Shown: positions 10,655 through 23,119 of the stretch, one piece after another
Layout: each line of letters begins with the position of its first letter
Numbering within the stretch: the first letter of the stretch is position 1
From: Quercus robur
Lineage: Eukaryota; Streptophyta; Magnoliopsida; Fagales; Fagaceae
DNA length: 64,000 nt
Reading direction: 5' to 3'
Assembly (NCBI RefSeq): GCF_932294415.1
Contig: NC_065535.1
Coordinates: 26,320,782-26,384,781 of the forward strand
Made by a program: the position numbers and the translations under genes
The notes under the pieces: model-generated
What the model was told of the DNA's origin: nothing
Databases searched by the model: none
The model's input: only the letters and a program-made list of their open reading frames with translations

Positions 10655-11950
10655 GACTACTAGTTGCTCGATCAGGACCCTAGCTTTATTGCGAGCCAAA
10701 AACCTTGATGGATTCCCCTTCCTTTTCTATCCTCAGTACTAGAGATGAACGAATTCCATACGTCTGAAATTTAGATCGAAGAATTTTCTTTCTGTTGTTG
10801 GTGTTGGAATTTCATGAACGCGGAGCCAAAATGAGAACGAGTTCAGTCAAACAGCGTATATAGTAAATAGAAGTGGAAGAGCATTTCGTTTAGAGTCCTT
10901 TAAAACGAAACGAGCCACCATAGCTGTATGATGCGCAAAGATCGGATTTTTTTTTACTTTTTCTTTGCTTTGGTCGAGAATAGGTCTCCTCCCTTTCCTC
11001 CTTCCATATAGAATGAACTCCTTCTTCATGTCCTGTCTTTCATGAATGCGAATTCAGCGAACAGCAATGCTGTTGTTGCTTCTCCTGAAGACCCTTGATC
11101 AATAGTAAGGCATGGTAAAAAAAAAACTGCCTGTTAAACTTGGTTCAAATCATGATTGGAAAGAGAGAGTGTGTAGGTAGGTATGATTCAAAAAGTAAGA
11201 AGGATACACTTATCTCTGACTTCCCGCGCATGCTTACTAAAGCTATTCAAATAACAGGTAATCATGCAGCTCACCAGAATCCTCAAGTCCAGAATTCAGA
11301 CAGCATGCCATCTGCATTTGAAAGATACTAAGCTACACTTCGTCTTACTCATGCCAGATCCCTCTTCACTCCGAGCCGCCAACGTTCGATATAAAGAAGC
11401 TGGTTAGACTTGTCACTTTGTTAAGAATTCCATCACCTGTTCATCAATCTGCACAACTCATATACAAAGGCATCATTACCGTGGGTGCTTCATCGGGGTA
11501 TAACTCCCTCAGTAAGCCTTTCTCCTATGAAATAAGCTAGCCTTCCTTCTTCACCAATTAGTTACTTAATATTCTAGAAGTGGAGCACCTTGTATTTACT
11601 TAAAAGCTTGCCAGACTCAATCTATATCTGTAGCACTAGCTAGCCTGCTTCCTTAAATCATGACGGTGGAGTGCCCGATGTGAGTCAAAGAGAGTGGTAC
11701 AGTCACTACACGTTGTTAGCTGTCCCCAGTGTGTGCCGGCTTCCCTAATCAGAATTCATCCCAATCTTTTTGAAGGAAGTGTTCGAGTGGTGAAAGCTGA
11801 AAGAGAAACTTCGAATAGTACGATCTCTCTCTAGTATCCCACCTCTATCTGTCCCTAATTGTTCGCAGGTGAATGAGAAACTGGTAATCCAAGTCGGAAT
11901 TGCCCCCACTTGAAAGAGTTTGCTAAGGACTACAAGCAATCAGTCTACAG
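10655..11950. other. Mitochondrial spacer downstream of nad7, no gene recognised
   Basis: Compositionally like the rest of the mitochondrial insertion. The longest open frames are 60-64 codons and resemble nothing I know. No tRNA or rRNA is visible. The change to AT-rich nuclear DNA is near 11950-12000. Confidence 0.6.
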
Positions 11951-12110
11951 GATGCAACAAAGTTTGAGTATTTGCAAATAGCAACTCTGAAAATACTCAA
12001 GAACTTCCTTATATAATGTATTTTCTAGAAAAATATTATATATCTTGCAAGAAATAACTAAACATGTCTCTATTTATAGATGTAATGAGGATTCAAATGA
12101 ATAGGCACCA

Positions 12111-12285
12111 ACCACCGCACACTATTGGTGTGATGGTCACTCCACAAGTATAAGTGCTTATGGGGTGTGGGGGGTAAAGGCCGGGATTTAAGTCTCCAGA
12201 AGAAAGTTTCACACACATATACACTTAGATTAGGTTAAAGTAAAATTTCTATCTTGTATAAAAAATAATAATAATAATAATAAAC
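12111..12285 (+). mobile_element. tRNA-derived SINE with perfect target duplication
   Basis: A 175-bp element with a box A-like start (GGTGTGATGGTCACTCC), a box B-like GGGATTTAAGTCTCC about 50 bp later, and a 3' end TCTATCTTGTATAAAAAATA running into ATA repeats. It is flanked by a perfect 15-bp direct repeat AATGAATAGGCACCA at 12096-12110 and 12286-12300. All are standard SINE marks; the perfect duplication points to a recent insertion. Confidence 0.88.
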
Positions 12286-12398
12286 AATGAATAGGCACCA
12301 TGAAAGGACACTAAATAGGTGTTAACCCCTTTCAAAAAAATAGTCGGAAAAATCTTTGGCCGTTGGACATGTGAAACCATGTCAAATAGATTAAAAAA

Positions 12399-12401
12399 TC
12401 T

Positions 12402-12443
<42 letters not shown>
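12399..12443. repeat. Long poly(A) run
   Basis: Forty-odd uninterrupted A residues. Long retroelement-like tails are frequent here (also 16889-16919, 35969-36006, 42543-42580 and 53738-53768), but no body with clear boundaries is attached to this one. Confidence 0.8.
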
Positions 12444-12445
<2 letters not shown>

Positions 12446-12973
12446 ATTATTTCAGGCTAGCCTAACACTTGCTTGAGCGAGTTATGCAAAATTTCAAGTC
12501 AAGAAGGTCCACTCATTTATCACCTAGCACTTCAGCTGACCCAACTCATAGACAAAGACTCACAAAGAGTCTCACCTGTCATCTCAATCAACCCAACTCT
12601 TCAGCATTTCAAACAGAGAGCCATATAGAGACTCGCCTCTCACTTGCTCAACATCTCACTTGATTGAGATTTTGCATAAATGTTTTTCCCCACTTTCACA
12701 ATTGGATTCTTGTTAATCCAACTTCTAATATTACAACCTCGTATTTATCAAAATATACAACATAGTTTATGTGACCACTATTGATGGCCTCTTTGATCTT
12801 TGTACAATAGTTGTAGGGTTGATCAAAGGTCATGATGGGGGAGGAGAACACCTCACCCACTTGCTTTGCCTCCTCTAAGTAATTACTCATTGAGTTTTTC
12901 TCTATGATGGTAATGCATGCAATTACCACTCCCCCACCCCCAACCCCCTCCATTAAATGACAATTAAATGTCT

Positions 12974-13136
12974 CTTTCATTTTTCTTTTTCTTTTTTCGG
13001 GTAATATAGTTAGAAATCCTAATATCCTAAACCCCACCCCAAATCCACCTTCCAGGGTTTGAATATGCGAGCCCATGGATACCTCCATGCTCTTATGACA
13101 AGAGAAGGTACCACTTTACCCAATAAGGGCGGTGGT
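12974..13136 (-). mobile_element. Older tRNA-derived SINE
   Basis: On the minus strand it starts CACCACCGCCCTTATTGGG, has a box A-like GGGTAAAGTGGTA and a box B-like ATATTCAAACCCTGG, and ends in an A-rich tail interrupted by G (near 12981-12998). Flanking direct repeats GACAATTAAATGTCT (12959-12973) and GACAATAGAATGTCT (13137-13151) match at 13 of 15 positions. The worn duplication makes this insertion older than the SINE at 12111. Confidence 0.75.
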
Positions 13137-13151
13137 GACAATAGAATGTCT

Positions 13152-14684
13152 TGAGACTTATTATATTAAGGTAATCGCTACCCAATTTCTTGGGCTTTTT
13201 GGTATTGTTAGTATTAATTAGTAAATTACCCAGGTGGCCTAACATAGACAGAAGACCTCCTTTGGCCTAATTAATTTAACCACCATTTACCTTTTCCGTT
13301 GCATCAACTAGCAGTATACAATACGTGTACGTTATTTGATAATAAAATTTGTTAGTATTGTTAATTTCTAAGCAAGGCATTTTCTTTTTGGATTTTTCCC
13401 TTCTCTTTTTTAAAAATAATTACAACATACTGCTAAATTTACAATTAAAATAATTTCACTTTCTAAACCTTCAAGTACTTTGTGCATAGGGAGGTATGAA
13501 TTCAATTACAAAGAAATTGGCATTTTTTGAGATTTTACCTAATTAGCAAAGAAACAAATTAATCTATTTCGGTTGCTGAATGACGTCCCTCTAGAATGAA
13601 TTTTTTTCATATTCATTGCTCTGGGGGTATCTAATCCAAATATAGGTCCAATTTGGTAGGCGTGAATGTTTGACAATAAATAGTCTATTTTGAAGCTAAA
13701 GATACTTTTGAGCTAAACAAACAAAATTATTATGTTCGAAGACTTCTTCCGCAAGGAAGTTCTCTTGTCATAGGCTTTGTGCACATGTAATCCTTATGCC
13801 TCCCTTTTCTTTAGGATATATTGCTTCATCTCGTACAAAGCTTGAATTTTAAGCCAAAATTTTCTCTTTTTCATACATGAAAGTTTTAGGGAGATAGCAT
13901 CTAATACCCTATGAAAAATATTCTTTCACATTTGTTCACATCCACTATTTTACACAAATTCATAATTAATGTGAGAATATTTACATTTTAACACATAAAA
14001 ATAAACATGAAAAAAAAAAGCGTAGATATGTGAAAATCAAAATCCTGCACTGTATAACAATGATTGCTACGGGATTTTGAAAAAACAAAAACAGAAGTTG
14101 GAAATGACATAAATTTCTTTTCACTTTTCTCTTTGTTTTTTTTTTTTTCATAAATAAAACATACTTTGGTTGCCACAACTTTAAAAGAAAATAAGTCTCC
14201 TACCTTAATCATAGGTCATGATAAGCTTTCCCTTTCGGCTACCACTAATCTATGTACTATAGGACAGTCACCCCAGGAGCATGAAAACCCTAATATATAT
14301 AAATATGATCTTGTCACATTCTAGTTTGACCTTAATTAATAGCCTTTTGGCTTTTGATAATATATCCACTACGCAAGTCAATCTTTTTTTTTTTCTTTTT
14401 TTCTTTTTTTCTTTTTTCATAGCGATTACAATAAATAGGAAAAGGCTACGAAGCATTGATCTAGCTAATGTAATGATATGGCATGTTGGCCAGATCCAAC
14501 ATTACGGGGCCGACCATATATGCACATATATAAATGGTCGGTGGTAAGGAACGTATGATATTGTTGGGACATGGTACTTTTCGTTGAACTCCTTGCTTAA
14601 TTGCTTGCTACTAGGTGCGTAATACTTTGGATGCTCCAATACATATATGCTTTATTCAAACTTTCTAATCCTCGTCTTTTTTCT
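13152..14684. other. Intergenic AT-rich DNA downstream of PIN6
   Basis: No gene, RNA gene or mobile element recognised. It contains short poly(A)/poly(T) runs (for example 14387-14418) and must contain the 3' untranslated region of the PIN6-like gene, since the coding sequence ends at 14685. No clear polyadenylation signal could be singled out. Confidence 0.5.
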
Positions 14685-16888
14685 TCATAGACCCATGCAT
14701 ATGTAGTAGAGGAGTGTTACAGGCAATGAAACTAACATTCCAAAGATAACCCTGCAAAAGAAAGATTTATATATAGAGGATCATAGTCTCTTCGTTGAAA
14801 TTACAATTATCCAAAACAATTAGCAAAAGATAACCATGCGCATCTTAATGCACATACTTTTACATATAACTAAAAAAGAAATAACTGAAATCGTGACTTT
14901 TAGTCACAATTTATTTTTAACTTTAAAATCATGATTTCAGTTATTTTTTCAATTGTGTAGAAAAGTGCATGTGTGCATTAAGGTGTGTATGATAAATACT
15001 ACTATTTTTAAAATAAACTGAATTTTAGCTTTTTATAACACATTTAACATAAATGTTACCAAAAACCATATATTTTGATAAATACTATATAAAATAATTA
15101 AGCTATCTAAAATAAACAGAAGTCAAAGACATGATCGTTGGAAAATATTGAAGTTACTGCCATTCTGACAATGAAACGTAAGTTTTCAGCTACAAAATAA
15201 TCTTCATACGGATCATCCTATTCCTAAGTCTAATATACAAATGTAAAAAGGACTTCCACTGTTAATTGGATAACTAAAGTAAAAGGTCAAGAAACAAAAG
15301 GTAAATGACTTTCTAGTCACAAATCACATATATAGTTATGTTATGTCCAAATTATTGTGTCTCCACAATTTCCTAGTTAATTATTCATTTCCTAGCTAGG
15401 CAGATCCTTGATGTATGATATTCTAGGGCTGCATTATGCAGCGTGGGGTAGGTTAAAAGTTCAGTAGTTTTTTTCTTTTTTATGAATATGCATGTGAAAT
15501 TAGACAACATTATTCAATATAAAGGAAATCCTATAACCCTACAACTTGAAACACGGTACTTACTAGAGACATTAGGGGTTTCCAATGAGAATTATTACTG
15601 GTGGGGTACTGGTAAAGTGGTGATGAAGGTTAGGATATCAAAAAGAAGCAACTGAATTACACAAAAGGCATCCCCATTGCGCCTACAATATATAATCCGC
15701 ATTCCCTAATTAGCTTAATTTTAGGGTTATTCTTAGTGTAGCTAGAGTTGCCTACATAAATTCTAGGCATTCAAGCAGGATTTAGTGGCAAGATTCCAAT
15801 CACATGCCTCAGAAATAAAGAAACAAGCATTTTCTTCATTCGGTTAAAAGAAAAGTCAGGGTGGCCAATGTAGTGCAATCTTTTTTGTTATAAGCCAAAA
15901 GTAAATATACCTGGTTGCCGAGTATTTTCCAATGCATGGTGCTATTGATGAATTTAAAGCAAATTTTAAAAACTCTCTCAAGATTTTTTTTTTTTTTTTT
16001 AATCCAATGTTATCTTGGATATAAAACTCTATTATATGTCAATATTATTATTCACAAACGTAGGTGAAAATTCTTCAAAATCAGAGTTCATCTAACTTAC
16101 CCTGTACTCAAAATGTCGGGATGAAGCCCATATTCCCTTGCAAAGACAAATGGTACTATCCCTTGTGGAAGAGCTGCCTGAGATTCAGTAATAACATTAT
16201 CAAATACACAACAGAAATGTTTCCCACCCGTAAAAAACATATACATACATATTCTTCTACTCTCTCTCTTTCTAGTGTACTGTCCAAAAAAATAGGTACA
16301 TTCATACAAGAAATAAGCATGCATGTATATATATTCTTCAGTTGTGCATATCATATATGGTACCTGTACAATGGCAGCATGTAGTTTTACACCTCTTAAT
16401 CCAACAGCAACCGATGCTGCTGACATTATTATGGGCCCACAAAGGAAGCGAATCACCATCCCTATTGTTGCCCTTTTTGTTCCACAAGCAATAATCCGGG
16501 GTTGGAGGGCCATGAACAGCCCTGCAGCAATTACCAATAGCTCATTATCAAAAAGTTAAATTCGATCATGATTTCAGTTGCTTTTTCAATTGTGTATAGA
16601 AATGTGTGAATTAAGTTGTGTGTAATAATAAACACTATTTTTATCAAAATACAATTTTGGTATATCTCATGCCCAACATGAAAATTATATGAATTTTGAA
16701 GTGTGCATGTGATTATGACCAAGTTTGTGCTAACAAATGTATGAAATGTCTGTATGTTGCGTTTGTCATATATTATGCTGACATAATACATACCTAAACT
16801 GAACATGGCCATTCCGAGACCTGCATCTGATATTATTTTTATTGAGTATTTCACCAAACTGGGCATCCCTACATTCCATCTGCAAGAT

Positions 16889-16923
<35 letters not shown>

Positions 16924-19900
16924 GTTATGATTGACATTATTACATATATAATTATTCATTAAAAATCTTCATGTATGATAAAAGATTGTACATGCCAGTA
17001 GGAAAATCATGGCCTAATTCAAATTAAATATTATAAATCTAAATATAATGACACTGTTAAGTTCATTTGAAATTTTAATTATCATAACAATTTGAACCCT
17101 CTTTAAAGGATAATATATTTTAGGTAAGTATTTTTTTTTTTTTACTCTCATTATTGCACAATCTAATTCTTTTTTCGAGTAATCAATTTCAAACACAAGA
17201 CATGACCTCATTCATGAACGATTGCACACTTCCTCGAGCAGGAAATAATCGATGTTGATGGAATACATCCACTGAGTCGATCAAACGATTTGTCAAAGTG
17301 ACTTCCGATTCTCCATATTTCAACAAAAAAATATCTTTCTTCTATTTTGAAGTGAAATGAAAATGATTATATTCCTTTATTTTACAATATCTATTTGACT
17401 TGGGGTTCATGACACCACTTTGATAAAACAAAAGTATGTCAGTTGAAAAGGATGACTTTTTTTTTCCCATTGAGTTTAAGTTGATAAGGATGACTTCAAT
17501 GTGTGTGTTTCAGATTACTTATATTTTCTTGGTTTATTTAATTTGAAAATATAATGCATTTACCTAATCAAATATAAACCAAATAAACCTACTCACTTGA
17601 ATGAGATTAGAGACCACAAAACCCCTAATACACTTGAGTATGTATTTGGGTTGCGAGAAAGCTTCCGTCCAACCACAATTAGTATAAGCCTCAACATGAC
17701 CAAAGCATGTGGCATTTCTTGACTAATCTCAGCACCCTTCGTATCTGTTTCCTCTGGAATTTGAACTTTTGTGCTATCTCTGAAGCTAATTTCTTTTCCT
17801 GACAGAATAATGAAAGATAAATGCATTGTTAATATCGAAATGAGATACAATTAACTTGTAAATCCCCTTTTTTTTATTTATATAAATACAATAATATTTC
17901 AAGTTTATGACGCCTACTTTATGATAATTATTCTTTATTATTAGGTCAAAACATAAAATAATTTTTAATATAAACAGAAAATTGAACATAAATCTTATTC
18001 TTTTTTTTTTGAGAAACATTCAATTATAAAATACTTTATTAATTGAGTTAGGGTTTTTTTGGCTTTATGGCCCTGAAAGTTATACCCAGTTTAATCAAAT
18101 TATCAACGTTAAAATTGGATGGTTATTCACGTGGCAAGGTAGTAGTGTTACTGTGTTAGACTCTACTTTGCTTTTTCTTTTTCTTTTTTTAGGTTTAGGA
18201 GACACATAGACAAAATAATTACAAAATGAAAGTTTTGGGTTGGGGTTACCATATTGGATTCTTTAACATGATTAACATTTTGGAAATGAAGTAGGCCCTC
18301 CTATATCATTACACACGTGCCTCGAACAAATGATGGCACCTATCGATTAAAATTCTGACTAAGCAAAATGTTGGGTGTATAAAATTGGAGATTACTTTTG
18401 ACCACATTTGTAGGTTTTTTTTTAACATATTTATTTTGCTATTGGTGCGGAGTGGAGGGGGCCACTTGTTTTGTTCTGTCAAGTCATCTGTGAGCACTCA
18501 ATTAGGGGATATCCAAAAACAATAAAAGCAAAAATTAAAAGTGACAATTTATACAATGAATATAAAATGTAGACATTTTGGACATAAAATATATATATAT
18601 ATATATATATTTTCACAATTATTGATATGATTTATTGCTATTATAGTAACATCATTTGCATCTAGATATATTGTTAATATCATTTTATTATATTTTAATT
18701 ATAATAAATCGTGCTAATATTTCTATAAAAAATTATGTACTAAGCGTGATGAAGCGTTGTCTAACTTTTTAGACTATCCATATAAAACTATTTATCATTA
18801 GACTCTAAGTTGGTATATATCCTATCTTATGTTATGGGTGCGATTTGCACCATGCGCACAAGGACATAAAATAGAACACAAGCATGCAAATGACCATTTA
18901 AGACAAATGTCACTTCTGTCTCACTTCTAGTGTTCAAATACATTAGAGGAAAGCCAAACACATCTTGTATAATGTTAACTCCGTATTAAATAACAAAATA
19001 TACTTCCCTAAATGAGATTGAGGTTCAAATTTATAATTTATCATTCTCAAAATTCTATTCATTATTAATCAAAATTAAGGAATTTTTTTTTTTTTTTTTT
19101 TGGAAAGAAACATTTAAATTGCTAAGAAGGTTTTTTTTTTTTTCAATAAATTAAATAATAATAAAAAACTAAAAACCTTATAATCCTAATCATTCTTTTA
19201 AGAATGTAGTTTCAAATAAAGTATTATAACCTCAACCCAATCATAGCCTTTTCAACTAATCATTACAAACGCGCATATTTTCTTATGCAAAATTTAGAGT
19301 ATGTTTTCTAATAAGATAGTTAATCTAGTAAACGAAAGCTTAGTTAACTAAGTAGCTTTTATATACTTATAAAAATAAAAAAAAGAAGTAGCATATATAT
19401 ATATATATATATTAAAGATTAACGGTATCAGTACAAAGTACTAGTTTATATTCCCTGCGTTGACTGGGACACATTTTAGAAAAATGATCAATCTATATTC
19501 ACCAAACATCTCAGAATGATTGGTGATATATACTAAATGACTACAAATTCTAAATGGGGAATTGCAATTAATAGGACAAAAAATTTAAGTACAAGAGATT
19601 ATATAAATTTAAAACTACCTATGTATTTTTTTTTTCTATTAGTTTTGCAAAATCTTGAAAAAAAAATTCTATAAAGATATCATTTGATAAAGGTATGCAA
19701 AATGCTGATCTTTAGATTGCTTCACTTTAGGTTAAAAGAAAAAAGGACATTTGTTGACCAATTTATGTACTTAATTGTTACTTTTCTAACGTAATTTCTG
19801 TTGTTATATATGATACAATGATTTTGGTTAATGTTTAACTTTTTTCCAAAGAAGTTATTAAATTTCAATTGTTATGAAAATTTGTTGAAAAGGTTCAACG

Positions 19901-22012
19901 AGTTCTTTGAAACATAATCTTTAAATTTTCAATGAAGTTTGTGTGCTGTTAATGATAACTTTTTGGAATTGTCAAAAAAAAAAAAAATTGTATTAGCTTC
20001 AAATGGTTTAAAAGTAATTTTAAATAGAGTGAAATAATTTGTTGGAAGTTGTTTCAAATTAGAGGGGTATATGATACAAATTGCTTAGAGTGAATTTGAA
20101 ATATAATTTAGGAAATTTGATACAAAATTAGAGTATATTAACCTAATCATATATATTGAACCTCTATTTAAAATTGTTTAATATTGACTTAGATAATTCT
20201 TAGAAGCTTTTAAAATAAATAATAATAAAATCCTAGAAATACCTGTCTTCTCTTTTTTTTTTCCCATCTAGAGAGGTTATTTGCTTTTAAGAGATGAGAG
20301 AGATCTCAATTGCTTTTTTGTTTCCCCTAGGGATATTTTTTAGAGAGTTTTTATGGCTACCACTTTTGTGATGGGTCACCGATTAAAGTAGACTATATTA
20401 TCATATTATAACAAAATGCGTAATTTGTTATTTATAGAACCCTTGTGTTTTAGAATAATTGTCCCTAAACTATCTAAGATCTATTTCAATCTATTTTCTT
20501 TTTCCAATGACATCATAAAAAAACAAGGTTAAAGTTATTTTCATTTTAAAGGGTAAAAAATATATTTTATAAAAGAGTTTAAATTTAGTAAGGATGAAAG
20601 GTAAAACCTATGTTTTATACTATCTAATAAAATATTATCACATCAATATTTTACTTAAAATTTAATACATCCTACCACACCTAATAATATTTTAATGAAC
20701 TCATAATTTGGTTAGATTTATATATGGATATTAAAATTAATTAGGTGTTATACTTATTCTTAAATATGTGATAAGATGGTGTAACATGTTAAGATAAGAA
20801 GTGTAAAATATAAGTTTTACACCATATCTTTACCGAATTTAATCTCTTTATAAAAATGTTAGAGTCCCAATATTTTTCATAATTATTGTTATGTCATGAT
20901 ATGCGATTCAATCACATTTCATCACTTATGAAGAAAAATTTGAAGTCTTTAAAATTATTAATGAAAAATTTAAAGTTTTTTTTTTTTGAGAATATTTGGG
21001 CTATAAAGACAGAGACCAAATTAGAGCAGCTTTATCGGGTCAGATCGATACAAATGATAAACTTTGGAGACAAAACGTACAAGCCCACCTGAAAAAGGCT
21101 TACATGTTTCACACATAATGATAAAGTTTAATACAGACAGACGTTTGTTGAAGAAAACGACGACGCATGGAGCAGATAAAGTTAGCATGTACACACTATG
21201 ACACTACACTGTGTTATGGTATAGACTATAGCGCGTGTGGTGGAGACACAGAGAGATGAGAGAGAGAGAGAGCACGTTAAAAAAAAAACGAACGTAAGTA
21301 ACTACGTACGTACCTGCTGCAGCAAGTGCAACCACAACGTGATTGTTAGTAGATGACCCTTGTCTCTCTTCTACTTCTTCTTCTTCTTCTTCTTCTTCAT
21401 GATGAGTATTACTGAACTTCACCGATGATGGTGATGAGTCCCAAAGCATTTTAACGCCGGAGAAAACCGGAGATGGGTGGCGAAAAAGCCTCCCAACTGG
21501 TGATCTTGACCAAACCGAAACAGGGGTGTTGGTGTTGTTGGTATTGGCAGCGTTCATCATCTCCAGTTGATCCAACTCGTTGTTGTTGAAGTTTGATTGG
21601 CGAGGTGTGGGCTGGAGGGAATAAGCGTCGGAAGAGGCGTAGCCTGACATGCAGTACTGAGGGCTGGCGCCGGAGCGGTAGCCACCGCCGCCGCCGAAGG
21701 TGTTGACGGAGAAGATTTCGGCGTTGGAGAGGTTGGAGGGTCGTGGGGTGTTGATGGAGTCTGCGGCGGAGGAGGTCGACTTTCGGATTCGGACGCGGAT
21801 TCGGCCGTTGGATTCGACCTCTGATTCGGTGTGAAGTGGGTCACGGCCGTCTAGGGAGATCACGTCATTGTCTAGCTCGATTTTGGATATGGAGGCTGCT
21901 GTTTTGCCTGGGAACTGGGTTTGGATTAAGAGGGTTGCAGCTCTGTATTCGAACAAGATTAGCAATAGTGTGTACCTGCAAAGAAAATAAAAATACAACT
22001 ATCATTTCTTGG

Positions 22013-22044
<32 letters not shown>

Positions 22045-23009
22045 CTCTTTGGACATATATGAGAAACGCAAAACATTTTCATAGATACTATTTTTATTAT
22101 AGTCTAATCATAATAAATCCAAGTGTGAAAGATATCGTAAAAAATACTTTATTTCTAAACTTCATGAATTTTTATATAAACATATGAGGAAGGATTGGTA
22201 TTCTTTTTTTAATGTCACGAGAATACCAAGAATGATCTAGTGGTTGCCAAAACCTTATAAGATTAACAAGATTCTAGGTTCAAAATTTTTTCAATGTAAT
22301 TACTTGGTATGTGTGGACGTGTCTAATTAAATACATCTAGAGACAAAAAAAATGTGAACACTGTGGGGGAAAAAAATCACTGCTTTAACTTTCTACATAC
22401 TTTTTATAAAAGTTCAAGCTAAGTAACTATCACATACACAGAGAGAGCAGAAAAAAGAAAAAGACCTTTCAAGCTTTTACAAGAGTCAAGATAAAGACTA
22501 GGCTATTTACATTTAAAATTTGATAATGAAAAAATAAAAATTAAAAGGAAGGGAAAAGAGAATTAGTGGTGATCACAATACCATATGATGCACTGAAGCA
22601 CAACTAATTGCACCATGAGGCTCTGAGTGAAATCTCCATACATGGCTTTGAGCAAAGGAATGCCCATGACAAGTGTGTTAGGCAACGTAGCTACTGAAAA
22701 GAGAGTGATAAGCCAATCCAAGCCTCCATTAAAGAAGACAGCCCAAACTGAGAGCAAAACAAGGACTAGAAGCTTAGAGAAAGTGTCAGCAAGTATGAAT
22801 TTTGTGTCCATTTGGTAAGGATTGTTCTGAGATATGAAGTGAAAGGAAAGTACTGGAACCGCAAACACAGCAACAAACCGGTTAATACCAGAGCACTGCT
22901 CAGGTGTGAATATCTTCCACCATTTCACTGAGCTATATGCTACCAGCATTGCAAAATACAGAGGAACCATTGCACACATCACCTTGTAGAAATCATTCCC
23001 ACTTATCAT
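14685..23009 (-). CDS. PIN6: PIN6-like auxin efflux carrier
   Basis: Seven exons: 23009-22582, 21975-21314, 17798-17597, 16879-16794, 16521-16364, 16177-16101 and 14751-14685. Total 1680 nt, 559 residues, every junction GT-AG and in phase. PIN proteins export auxin and share this plan: an N-terminal membrane bundle (residues 1 to ~160, [60 protein letters not shown]), a hydrophilic loop, and a C-terminal membrane bundle (~405-559, [50 protein letters not shown], ending in [21 protein letters not shown]). The intermediate loop (~240 residues: [52 protein letters not shown]) resembles Arabidopsis PIN6 more than PIN1-4. That family can act at both plasma membrane and ER; location here is inferred. 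Intron 2 is long (17799-21313). Confidence 0.95.
14830..15013. mobile_element. Fold-back MITE in the last PIN6 intron
   Basis: Two inverted arms of about 70-80 bp: CTTAATGCACATAC ... GAAATAACTGAAATCGTGAC on the left and ATCATGATTTCAGTTATTTT ... GTGTGCATTAAG on the right, separated by ~20 bp. Long imperfect palindromes of this size are typical of fold-back MITEs. Target duplication not clear. Confidence 0.65.
16563..16648. repeat. Second copy (one arm) of the same MITE family
   Basis: ATCATGATTTCAGTTGCTTT, CAATTGTGTATAGAAATGTG and GAATTAAGTTGTGTGTAATA follow the right arm of the element at 14830-15013 base for base with a few changes. The left arm is missing. It lies in another intron of the same gene (16522-16793). 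Confidence 0.65.
17799..21313 (-). other. Large second intron of the PIN6-like gene
   Basis: 3515 bp between the loop exon and the GKEISFRD exon, very AT-rich, with homopolymer tracts and (AT)n microsatellites (18591-18612 and 19394-19412). No coding mobile element and no convincing RNA gene seen. Confidence 0.7.
22237..22350 (+). mobile_element. Possible tRNA-derived SINE fragment in PIN6 intron 1
   Basis: ATCTAGTGGTTGCCAAAACC resembles a SINE box A start and TCTAGGTTCAAAATTTTTTC a box B, ~45 bp apart, as in plant tRNA-derived SINEs; an A-rich stretch follows near 22347. No target duplication was found, so this is tentative. Confidence 0.4.
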
Positions 23010-23095
23010 CTTTTCTCTCTCAGTTTAGTTATGTGAATAATAAGTACATGAGATGAGAGTTGTATGAGCATTGAGCAAGGAAAGGAGGTAAGTCC

Positions 23096-23103
23096 TTATA
23101 TAG
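23096..23103 (-). promoter_or_regulatory. Probable TATA box of the PIN6-like gene
   Basis: On the minus strand CCTATATAAGG lies about 90 bp upstream of the ATG at 23009, which would give a 5' leader of roughly 55-60 nt. A second AT-rich candidate (TCTATAAATATC, near 23108-23119) lies just upstream. Position and sequence fit; there is no transcript evidence. Confidence 0.55.
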
Positions 23104-23119
23104 GATATTTATAGACCAA

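Larger units (their letters stand above)
2619..11950 (+). other. Nuclear insertion of mitochondrial DNA (NUMT) carrying part of nad7
   Basis: The block differs from its surroundings in base composition and contains three nad7 exons in order with group II introns between them, so it came from mitochondrial DNA and not from spliced RNA. After nad7, 10655-11950 looks like plant mitochondrial spacer (higher GC, short degenerate open frames, no nuclear gene). AT-rich nuclear DNA resumes at about 11950-12000; the right edge is accurate only to within some 50 bp. On the left it begins at the hAT terminus and may continue beyond that element outside the window. Without the 3877-bp hAT and its duplicated target it is about 5.4 kb. 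Confidence 0.85.

Noticed and set aside
14281-14547. 88-codon frame with a hydrophobic Phe run downstream of PIN6
   Set aside because: The Phe run is a poly(T) tract; no domain, and it lies in the expected 3' region of PIN6.
21557-21844. 95-codon Pro/Ser-rich minus-strand frame
   Set aside because: Shadow of the PIN6 loop exon in another frame; low-complexity composition follows from the real coding frame.
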